Source of the DNA: DATHSY01 sp046729855
GTDB taxonomy: Bacteria; Actinomycetota; UBA4738; HRBIN12
Assembly (NCBI GenBank): GCA_046729855.1
Contig: JBKPHM010000040.1
Coordinates: 1-52,559 of the forward strand
Direction: 5' to 3'
DNA: 52,559 nucleotides
Notes under the pieces: generated by a model
Told to the model about the DNA's origin: nothing
What the model saw: the letters and a program-made list of their open reading frames with translations, nothing else
Database searches by the model: none
Position numbers and translations under genes: made by a program
Part shown: one piece after another, positions 32,489 through 39,255 of the stretch
How positions within the stretch are numbered: position 1 is the first letter of the stretch
How the letters are laid out: the number at the start of each line of letters is the position of its first letter

Positions 32489-33337
32489 CTACTCCCAACC
32501 GCCGTGCTTGCCGTGATCCTCGTGCTTCGGCGGCTTGTGCTCCCAGCCGAGGTGCTTCCCCCTCGGCTCCCGCTCGTCCGTCGGCGACGGTTGGGTCGGT
32601 GGCGGGGCCTCGGTGGGCGGTTCGGGCTCGGGTTGCGGCTGCGGCGCCGCGGACGGCGGTTCCGGAGCGGCTGTGCGTTCTGCCGCCGGAGCGGCTCGCT
32701 CGGGCGCCGGGCGCTCCTTCGGTTCGCGCCTCGTCGGTTCGGACCTGGTCGGCTCAGGCTCATCGACGGAGGGACCGGGCGTCGTCTGCGGTTCCGCGGG
32801 CGCCGTCGGCGCTGCGACGTTGACCGGTCCGGTGCGGTCGTTCACCAGCCCCCACGCCACGACCGCGGCCAACATCGTGGTCACGACCCCGGTCGTCACG
32901 AGGCTCGCTACTCGTGATCCGCGCGAGGCCGACAGCGCTGCGGCGCTCGGGCCGGTCGGCGCGGGCGCGGGCTGGAACGAGGGGAACGCGGCCGCCGCCA
33001 CCGCGACACCGCCCGCGAGCAGGGCGTGGACCAGGCCGGCGATCGCGCCGCCGGACATCCCGGCCGGGATGTGCCCGATCGCGCCGGGCGGTGTCTCGTC
33101 ACCGACCGCGATGATCAGCGCGTCCGGTGCCAGCTGCACGACCGGCTCCACCGACGGGAACAGCGCGGACTCGATGATGATCACGTCCGGCGGACCGACC
33201 GTCTCAAGCTCGATGATCAGGTCCGAGGGGGTGCTCACGGCGGACTTCACGTCGAAGGAGCTCACCCCGAGCCGCGGCTGGATCGCCCCGACGTCCCCGG
33301 CGGTCATGACGCTCACGAGCGTGGGTCTGCCCGCCAC
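32489..33337 (-). CDS. Membrane protein with receiver-like domain, Pro-rich linker and His/Trp C-terminal repeats
   Basis: The 282-residue protein starts at GTG 33337 behind GGGAGGTGACC. The N-terminal 110 residues (DLIIELETVGPPDVIIIESALF, PDALIIAVGDETPPGAIGHIP) look like a pseudo-receiver without the phospho-acceptor arrangement. One membrane helix (VASLVTTGVVTTMLAAVVAWGLV) is followed by a roughly 100-residue Pro/Glu/Ala/Arg-rich stretch, as in cell-wall-spanning linkers, and the tail KHLGWEHKPPKHEDHGKHGGWE (in part) with repeated Lys-His and Gly-Trp-Glu. The tail could bind metal or polysaccharide. I do not recognise a characterised homologue. Translation could begin further upstream. Confidence 0.65.
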   Translation of the reverse strand: MAGRPTLVSVMTAGDVGAIQPRLGVSSFDVKSAVSTPSDLIIELETVGPPDVIIIESALFPSVEPVVQLAPDALIIAVGDETPPGAIGHIPAGMSGGAIAGLVHALLAGGVAVAAAAFPSFQPAPAPTGPSAAALSASRGSRVASLVTTGVVTTMLAAVVAWGLVNDRTGPVNVAAPTAPAEPQTTPGPSVDEPEPTRSEPTRREPKERPAPERAAPAAERTAAPEPPSAAPQPQPEPEPPTEAPPPTQPSPTDEREPRGKHLGWEHKPPKHEDHGKHGGWE

Positions 33338-33696
33338 GGTCACCTCCCGACGCGGCGCATGTTCACGCCCTCCACACCGGATGTGCCCCTTGGCATCGTC
33401 GACCCTCCGCCGAAGGGTGTTGCCATCTGTGTACCCATCCGAACGGGCGTAGATGCGCCGACCCGCGGTGCGCCGCACCGGCTCGGGACCGTCCTCGCGT
33501 GCGTCTACGCGATCCAAGCGTGCAAGGTCGCTCTTGTCCAATCGGGACCTCGGCAGCATCGATCCACCCCTTGAGGTGTTCGACAGGTGCCGAGACCCAC
33601 CATCCCACCTGTGTCCACGTGCCCGAGCGATCCCGGCGCGGTCGACGCGCGCTTGATACCGTTCTCGCACGTCGACGCCGGTGAACGGGGGGAAGG
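33338..33696. other. Divergent intergenic region (359 nt)
   Basis: Besides the LacI-type site at 33652-33669 and the reductase Shine-Dalgarno GGGGGGAAGG, no recognised gene lies here. A 32-codon minus-strand frame (33438-33340; MGTQMATPFGGGST...) ends with its TGA inside the Shine-Dalgarno of the receiver-like gene and could be a coupling leader. Its codons are less GC3-biased than real neighbours, so I do not call it. Confidence 0.5.
33652..33669. promoter_or_regulatory. LacI-type operator, site D (before aldo/keto reductase)
   Basis: The minus-strand reading TGCGAGAACGGTATCAAG matches the consensus TGTGAGAACGNTATCANG of three other sites in the island. It overlaps TACCGT (33657-33662), a plausible -10 for the gene starting at 33697. 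Confidence 0.6.
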
Positions 33697-34770
33697 ATGG
33701 AATACCGGACGCTCGGGGGCACCGGCCTGCGGGTCAGTACCCATTGCCTTGGCGCGATGATGTTCGGCGCGTGGGGGAACCGCGACGCCGACGACTGCAT
33801 GCGCATCATCCACGCGGCGCTCGACGGCGGGATCAACTTCGTCGACACGGCCGATGTCTACTCCGCCGGTGAGTCGGAACAGATCGTCGGGCGTGCGTTG
33901 AAGGGTCGACGCGACGAGGTGATCCTGGCAACGAAGGTCCACGGCGAGATGGGTCCCGGACTCAACGACCGCGGCAACTCGCGCGTGTGGATCGCTCGCG
34001 CGGTCGACAGCAGCCTCCGGCGCCTGGAGACGGACCACATCGACCTGTACCAGATACACCGTCCCGAGCCCGACGCCGACATCGAGGAGACGCTCGGCGC
34101 CATGACGGACCTGCAGCGGCAGGGCAAGATCCGATACTTCGGGTGCTCGACGTTCCCCGGTTGGCAGATTGTCGAGTCACATTGGGTGGCGGAGCGGCGC
34201 GGGCTGTCGCGGTTCCGCACGGAGCAGCCTCCTTACTCGATCTTCGTCCGCCACATCGAGCACGACGTCCTGCCGATCGCCGAGCGGTATGGCATGGGCG
34301 TGCTCGTCTGGAGCCCGCTGAACCGTGGCTGGCTCGCCGGCCGCTACCGCCGGGAGCATTTCGACCGCTCTCCCGAATCGCGCGCCACGCGCGGCGCGCA
34401 GCGGGCCGACTGGCTCGCGGCCCTCTACGACGAGTCACGACCAGAGGTCCAGCGCAAGCTGGACATCGTCGAGGAGCTGGTGCGCCTGGCCGACAAGGCC
34501 GGCACGACGCTTCCCCGACTCGGGATCGCCTTCGTCCTGGCCCACCCCGCGGTGACATCGGCGATCATCGGGCCGCGGACGATCGACCAGCTCCAGGATC
34601 TCCTCGACGCCGCGGACCTGCGCCTCGATGACTCGACGCTGGACGCGATCGACGAACTGGTGCCGCCAGGCATGATGGTCGACGAAAGCGACCGCGGCTT
34701 CGAGCCGTGGTGGTTCGAGACCAGCGAGCGCCGCCGAAGACGGCCTCAACCGAACGCCGCGGCGTCCTGA
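33697..34770 (+). CDS. Aldo/keto reductase
   Basis: The 357-residue reductase has catalytic D50 and Y55 (INFVDTADVYSAGES), K80 (ILATKVHGE) and H121 (DLYQIHRPEPD), and the C-terminal cofactor motif VTSAIIGPRTIDQLQDLLDAA. This pattern is typical of the YajO/Tas-like AKR subgroup. The ATG follows a strong GGGGGGAAGG. Its 3' end overlaps the convergent 2-hydroxyacid dehydrogenase gene by 25 bp. A LacI-type operator sits 28 nt before the start, placing it in the sugar-acid island regulon. Confidence 0.92.
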   Translation: MEYRTLGGTGLRVSTHCLGAMMFGAWGNRDADDCMRIIHAALDGGINFVDTADVYSAGESEQIVGRALKGRRDEVILATKVHGEMGPGLNDRGNSRVWIARAVDSSLRRLETDHIDLYQIHRPEPDADIEETLGAMTDLQRQGKIRYFGCSTFPGWQIVESHWVAERRGLSRFRTEQPPYSIFVRHIEHDVLPIAERYGMGVLVWSPLNRGWLAGRYRREHFDRSPESRATRGAQRADWLAALYDESRPEVQRKLDIVEELVRLADKAGTTLPRLGIAFVLAHPAVTSAIIGPRTIDQLQDLLDAADLRLDDSTLDAIDELVPPGMMVDESDRGFEPWWFETSERRRRRPQPNAAAS

Positions 34771-35873
34771 TCTCGTGCCGTAAGCGTGCCCTCGTAGAGG
34801 GCCCTGTCCCGGATCGTCGCGAGGTGTCGCGGCCGTTCGCCGCCAACCACCCGCACGGCGTCGAGGCAGGCCTCGCGGAAGCAGCGCTGGTGCGCGAACT
34901 CCACGTTCCCTGCGATGTGCGGCGTGGGCAATACGTTCCGCGCGGTGCGGAACCACGCGTCCGGCGGCGGAGGCTCCGGATCGAAGACATCGACAGCGGC
35001 GCGCAACTCCTCTGCACGCACTCGCCTCCACAGCGCCGCCTGGTCCACGACGGCCATCCGGCTCAGCAGGACGAACAGCGACCCGGGGGGAAGCGCATCG
35101 ATCACGGAGGCACCGACGATCCGGACCGTCGACGGCGTCGGCGGGATCGCGACGACCATGATGTCGCTCCGCTCGGCCAGCGCGCGAAGCGATGATGCCC
35201 GCGAGACGCGGTCTGCCGCGAGCACGGCGTCGTCGACGAGGGGATCGAACGCCGCGACCTCGCACCCGTACGGCGCGATATAGCTGCGGTAATGACGGTT
35301 GATGCTGCCGTACCCGGCCAGGCCTACCCGGCACTCGGCGAGGTCGCGGAACACGTAGCCGCCGACGTCCATCGGGGGAAACCATCCGCCGGCGCGTACG
35401 ACGTCGATGGCTGCCGGGATATCGCGCAGGAGCGCGAGCGTGATGGCGACGCCGAACTCCGCGACCGTCGGCGTCATCGCCCTCGAGGTGTCGACGACCG
35501 CGACCCCACGACGCGTCGCGCCGTCGAAGTCGATCCAGCCGAAGCGGAAGTCGTGCGTCCCCGCGATCACCTTGAGCTTGGGCGCGCCGCCCAGGCGGAC
35601 GTCGTCGAGTCGTGGGAGCTCCATCCAGGACGGAAGCCATGGCGTCGTGATCAACGCGTCGGCGTCCGTCAGCGCCGCATCGAACGCGTCGACACGCTCG
35701 TCGAGCGGCGTGTCCGGCGCCCACGTGATGTGGGCGATTCGTCCGTGCGGCGACAGCACCGCCTCGGCGACCTCGCGGTACGGCCGGCCGCCGTGCAGGA
35801 ACCGCTCCGTGCCGTCGACCGGCTGCATCCCGCCGTCGATCGGGCCGACGACGACGAAGACGGGCTGCCTCAT
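34746..35873 (-). CDS. D-isomer-specific 2-hydroxyacid dehydrogenase
   Basis: The 375-residue NAD-dependent dehydrogenase has the split layout of the family: N-terminal catalytic half (FGWIDFDGATRRGVAVVDTSRA, TPTVAEFGVAITLALLRDI), the Rossmann motif CRVGLAGYGSINRHYRSY, and the C-terminal SLFVLLSRMAVVDQAAL and LPTPHIAGNVEFAHQR, where PHIAG holds the catalytic His region. The central Arg and Glu positions fall in VLLSRMAVV and LRAAVDVFDPEP. It reduces 2-ketoacids or oxidises D-2-hydroxyacids. ATG 35873 overlaps the cupin stop (ATGA). Substrate unknown. Confidence 0.9.
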   Translation of the reverse strand: MRQPVFVVVGPIDGGMQPVDGTERFLHGGRPYREVAEAVLSPHGRIAHITWAPDTPLDERVDAFDAALTDADALITTPWLPSWMELPRLDDVRLGGAPKLKVIAGTHDFRFGWIDFDGATRRGVAVVDTSRAMTPTVAEFGVAITLALLRDIPAAIDVVRAGGWFPPMDVGGYVFRDLAECRVGLAGYGSINRHYRSYIAPYGCEVAAFDPLVDDAVLAADRVSRASSLRALAERSDIMVVAIPPTPSTVRIVGASVIDALPPGSLFVLLSRMAVVDQAALWRRVRAEELRAAVDVFDPEPPPPDAWFRTARNVLPTPHIAGNVEFAHQRCFREACLDAVRVVGGERPRHLATIRDRALYEGTLTARDQDAAAFG

Positions 35874-36253
35874 GCCGCCGGCGCTCCGGACAGCAGCGGG
35901 ACCGGATGCCCGGCCGCGTCCTCGGATGTCCGATGCAGGTGACCGATGCGACCGTCCGGCGGCGTCCGACCTTCGAACCAGAACCCCTCGAGCGTCTCGT
36001 AGACGCCGACGACATCGTGCTCGGCCCCGGTCGAAGTGCACACGATGTCGCCGTGTTCGACCTCGTACTCCTGCGATCCGACCATCACCCGGGCGCGCCC
36101 GGAGAAGATCAGCCAGTACTCGTCGCAGTCGTGGTAGTGACGGTCGAACCGTCCGTTCGGTTCGACCCGGAAGATGCCGGCCGACGTGACGTCGGACCAC
36201 GACGGCCGCGATTCGGGAGACAGCCTCTTCAGGACCACGAGCTCGTTGCTCAC
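35870..36253 (-). CDS. Small cupin-domain protein
   Basis: The 127-residue protein is a single cupin. Motif 1 is GRFDRHYHDCDEYWLIFSG (metal ligands HxHxxxE) and motif 2 is GDIVCTSTGAEHDVVGV (His). The small size and CDEYW core are typical of sugar- or aldonate-binding cupins that isomerise sugars or bind regulatory ligands. It is coupled to the 2-hydroxyacid dehydrogenase and starts about 70 nt after the remnant of a hydroxyacid oxidase gene. Function beyond metal binding is not inferable. Confidence 0.85.
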   Translation of the reverse strand: MSNELVVLKRLSPESRPSWSDVTSAGIFRVEPNGRFDRHYHDCDEYWLIFSGRARVMVGSQEYEVEHGDIVCTSTGAEHDVVGVYETLEGFWFEGRTPPDGRIGHLHRTSEDAAGHPVPLLSGAPAA

Positions 36254-36323
36254 GACTCAACCCTTCTCTCGTCGTTAGGCACGCACCACCATCGCTCGCG
36301 TGATGTCGCCGAGGCCGCTGCAC

Positions 36324-36482
36324 CCAGCCAGCCGGCCGGATCGCCCACCGATCGAAAGCGAGCATGTTCTAGCGCAGCGTCCACTCCCAGCCCCCACCGC
36401 CCGCGACGAAATCGTAGACGTCCTTCGCGAGCCGCTCGCGCGCCAGCCGCTCGCAGTCGCCGCCCTCGAAGACCGATTCCAT
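36324..36482 (-). pseudogene. Remnant of an FMN-dependent alpha-hydroxyacid (lactate) oxidase/dehydrogenase
   Basis: ATG 36482 overlaps the upstream reductase stop (TGATG) and opens 37 codons ending DCERLARERLAKDVYDFVAG, then GGGWEWTLR and TAG. This is the N-terminus of the lactate-oxidase/LldD family, where WTLR is normally followed by EN. After the TAG the same frame continues NMLAFDRWAIRP, again matching the family (ENRxAFDRWxLRP), then loses all similarity. GAG has therefore probably become TAG, and about 310 further residues have been deleted. The original ribosomal coupling is still visible. Confidence 0.7.
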
Positions 36483-37363
36483 CAGCCCTCCCCGCTCGGG
36501 ACACCGACGTCGACCCTCGTAGCGATCGACTCGACCTCCGCAAGCGTTGTGGGCGGGAGCTCGACGTCGGCCGCGCCGACCCAGCCCTCCACCTGTGCCG
36601 TGGTGCGCCCGCCGCAAATCGCGCCCGTGACGCCGGGTCGCGTCAAGCTCCACGCGACGGCGAGCGCGGCCGGGTGCACGTGCAGGCGCTCGGCAACCCG
36701 CCCGAACACGTCGACGAGCGCACCCGAGGCAAGCGGAGAGTAGACGATCACCCCGACCCCGCGGTCCCGGCACCAGGGGATCACCTCGTCCAGCGCGTTG
36801 CGGCGGAGGAGGTTCAGCTCCGGCTGCACCGAGTCCAGGTGCGCGATGGCCTCGCACCGTTCGAGCAGCGCCACGTCGAAGTTGGAGACGCCGGCCCAGC
36901 GGACCTTCCCCTCGAGAACCAAGCCGGCCATCGTCCCCCACGACTCCTCGACCGGCGTAGTTGGATCGGCGTGGTGGAACTGGTACAGGTCGATCCGTTC
37001 GACGCCGAGCCGGCGCAGGCTTCCTTCGCACTCGCGGCGGATCGACGCCGGAGCCAGGTCCGTGCGGATCCGGTCCGGCGGATCCCACGGGTGCCCGCAC
37101 TTCGTGAACACGAGCACCTCGTCGCCGATCCGCCACGGCTCCAGCGCACGACGAACCACCTCTTCGGAATGCCCAAGCCCGTAGGAGGCGGCCGTGTCGA
37201 CCCAGCTGACGCCTCGTTCCACGGCGAGCCGGATGGCCGCGACCGCCGCGTCGTCATCGCTGCGCGGGCCGGCGCCCCACGCCCCGGGACCCCCCGCCTG
37301 CCAGCCCCCGATCCCGATCCGGCTGATCTGCGGGCCGTTTGCCCCGAGGATCGCGCTCTTCAT
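36482..37363 (-). CDS. Aldo/keto reductase (short form)
   Basis: The 293-residue reductase has D56 and Y61 (SWVDTAASYGLGHSEE), K88 (VFTKCGHPWDPP) and H130 (DLYQFHHADP). Late strands VGVIVYSPLASGALVDVFGRVAERL and GVTGAICGGRTTAQVEGW carry the cofactor site. It is about 25-40 residues shorter than the others because the segment after SPLASG is trimmed, but the active site is intact. The gene overlaps the broken hydroxyacid oxidase by TGATG and lies 10 nt after another aldo/keto reductase, suggesting that they act in one pathway. Confidence 0.9.
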   Translation of the reverse strand: MKSAILGANGPQISRIGIGGWQAGGPGAWGAGPRSDDDAAVAAIRLAVERGVSWVDTAASYGLGHSEEVVRRALEPWRIGDEVLVFTKCGHPWDPPDRIRTDLAPASIRRECEGSLRRLGVERIDLYQFHHADPTTPVEESWGTMAGLVLEGKVRWAGVSNFDVALLERCEAIAHLDSVQPELNLLRRNALDEVIPWCRDRGVGVIVYSPLASGALVDVFGRVAERLHVHPAALAVAWSLTRPGVTGAICGGRTTAQVEGWVGAADVELPPTTLAEVESIATRVDVGVPSGEG

Positions 37364-37373
37364 GTCGAGCGGC

Positions 37374-38366
37374 TCACCACGCCCACGCCTCGGGCCCCGG
37401 ACCGCCCGGGCCGGGGAAAATCTCGTCGAGCCCGGCCAGGATGTCGGGCGCCATCGAGACGTCCAGGGCGCCGGTCGCGTCGTCGAGCTGACCTACCGAA
37501 CGCGGCCCGATGATCGGCGCCGTCACGACAGGGTTCGACAGCAGCCACGCAAGCGCCACGTTCGCCGGCTCGGCTCCCATGTCGGCGCAGAGCTTCTCGT
37601 ACGACTCGAGCTGCGAGCGTCGCCGCTCGATCTCGTTCGTCGCCTGCTTGCTCGCCCGTCGCCCGTCGCTCGCCTTCTGAAGCGCGCCTCCGAGGATGCC
37701 GCCCGCAAGTGGGCTGTAGGGGATCACGCCCAGCCCGTAGCGCTCACACGCGGGCAGGACTTCCAGCTCGACCGACCGAACGGTGAGGTTGTACTTGCAC
37801 TGCTCGGAGACGAGCCCGAGAAAGTGCATGCGAGCGGCGGCCTCGTTTGCCTGCGCGATGTGCCACCCGGCGAAGTTGCTGCTTCCCGCGTACAGGATCT
37901 TGCCCGCCTGCACGAGCTGCTCGATCGCCTGCCAGATCTCGGCCCAGGGTGCTTCCCGGTCGACGTGGTGGAACTGGTACAGGTCGATGTAGTCGGTCCG
38001 CAGGCGCCTGAGGCTGGCGTCGCAGGCTCGCCTGATGTTCAGCGCCGACAGGCGGCTCTCGTTCGGCCAGCTCCCCATCTCGCCGTACACCTTGGTTGCC
38101 AGGACGACGCGCTCGCGGCGTCCGCCGCCCTCGGCGAACCACCGCCCAAGGATCTGCTCGGTGATCCCCTCACCGCGTCCGCCGCCCTGGCGCCAGCCGT
38201 ACACGTTCGCGGTGTCGAAGAAGTTGATGCCGTGCTCCAGCGCGCGGTCCATGATCCGGAACGCCTCGTCCTCGTCGGTGCCGGGGACGTCCCAGCCGAA
38301 GTTCATCGTCCCGAGGCACAGCGGGCTGACCTTCAGCCCGAGGCGCCCGAGATGGACGTGTTCCAT
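37374..38366 (-). CDS. Aldo/keto reductase
   Basis: The 330-residue reductase has D51 and Y56 (INFFDTANVYGWRQGG), K92 (VLATKVYGEMG) and H133 (DLYQFHHVD). The C-terminal motif is VTAPIIGPRSVGQLDDATG. The glycine/arginine-rich insertion GWRQGGGRGEGITEQ is common in AKR proteins related to YajO. The start has AAGGAGGTCGAC immediately upstream. It lies between a shorter aldo/keto reductase and an LLM oxidoreductase in a long minus-strand run that begins at the MDR dehydrogenase (44891). Confidence 0.92.
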   Translation of the reverse strand: MEHVHLGRLGLKVSPLCLGTMNFGWDVPGTDEDEAFRIMDRALEHGINFFDTANVYGWRQGGGRGEGITEQILGRWFAEGGGRRERVVLATKVYGEMGSWPNESRLSALNIRRACDASLRRLRTDYIDLYQFHHVDREAPWAEIWQAIEQLVQAGKILYAGSSNFAGWHIAQANEAAARMHFLGLVSEQCKYNLTVRSVELEVLPACERYGLGVIPYSPLAGGILGGALQKASDGRRASKQATNEIERRRSQLESYEKLCADMGAEPANVALAWLLSNPVVTAPIIGPRSVGQLDDATGALDVSMAPDILAGLDEIFPGPGGPGPEAWAW

Positions 38367-38382
38367 GTCGACCTCCTTCTGG

Positions 38383-39255
38383 TCAGACGACGACTGGGAC
38401 GAGTGGCCTCACCACCTCTTCGAAAAAGCCGATCAGCCCGGCCTCGTCCCGGCCCCACGGCAGCATCAGGTTCAGCCTTGCGACGCCGAGCTCCGCGTAC
38501 AGCTCCGCCGTCGCACGATCGACGTCGCCGGGAGGGGTCACCGTGATCTCGAGCGGTCCCAGACCGATGCCGCGCGGCTCGCGTTCGGCGGTCTCACGCA
38601 GGATCGCGATCCGCCGGCGGGTGGCATCGAGATCGAGACCCCACCCGTACCATCCGTCCGCCATCCGGATCGTTCTACGCATCACGACCGGCGCGTAGCC
38701 GCCCATCACGATCTGCGGGCGCGGCCGTTGCATCGGTCGCGGCCGCGCCTGGACACCTTCGAACGCCACGAAGCGACCGTCCAGGCGCGGGACCTCTGCC
38801 ATCCAGATCGCGCGGATCGCCTCGAGGTACTCCTCGAGCCGGGCGCCTCGGTCGTCGAACGGCACGCCCGTCGCCCGGAATTCGGCCTCGAGGTACCCGA
38901 CGCCCACCCCGAAGATCAGGCGACCGCCCGACAGGACGTCGATCGTGGCGAGCTCCTTGGCGAGGACGAGCGGACGACGCAGCGGAAGGACGACGACGCC
39001 GGTCCCCAGCCGGACCCGCTCGGTGACCCCGGCCAGGAACGCCAGGGCGGCGATCGGATCCAGGATGGGATCGTCCGGATCCATCGGCGACGCCGGCGTT
39101 CGGGGATCGGCCACGACCACATGGTCGGAGACCCAGATGGACCCGACGCCCGAGTCCTCGGCGAGCTCGCCCAGCGTCCGCAACATCGCGCGAGTGGTGT
39201 ACGGACCCGAGTTCGCCGAACAGACGCCGATCTGCATGCCGGCCTCGCCCCTCAT
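38383..39255 (-). CDS. LLM-class (F420-type) flavin-dependent oxidoreductase
   Basis: The 290-residue luciferase-like protein has GELAEDSGVGSIWVSDHVVV, ERVRLGTGVVVLPLRRPLVLAKELATIDVLSGGRLIFGVGVGYLEAEF and RMADGWYGWGLD, all typical of F420-dependent LLM enzymes. ATG 39255 overlaps the upstream stop (ATGA); ATG 39237 is nearly as good. Its place between a CehA-like hydrolase and aldo/keto reductases argues for a redox step on a sugar- or aglycone-derived carbonyl. Substrate unknown. Confidence 0.88.
   Translation of the reverse strand: MRGEAGMQIGVCSANSGPYTTRAMLRTLGELAEDSGVGSIWVSDHVVVADPRTPASPMDPDDPILDPIAALAFLAGVTERVRLGTGVVVLPLRRPLVLAKELATIDVLSGGRLIFGVGVGYLEAEFRATGVPFDDRGARLEEYLEAIRAIWMAEVPRLDGRFVAFEGVQARPRPMQRPRPQIVMGGYAPVVMRRTIRMADGWYGWGLDLDATRRRIAILRETAEREPRGIGLGPLEITVTPPGDVDRATAELYAELGVARLNLMLPWGRDEAGLIGFFEEVVRPLVPVVV

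Noticed and set aside
33340..33438. 32-codon frame before the receiver-like membrane protein
   Set aside because: The stop falls in the Shine-Dalgarno, as expected for a leader, but codon use is unlike the neighbours and no homology is recognised.
36254..36323. Possible fifth LacI-type site before the cupin (GTGCCTAACGACGAG)
   Set aside because: It shares only a short AACG core with the consensus and lacks the TATC half.
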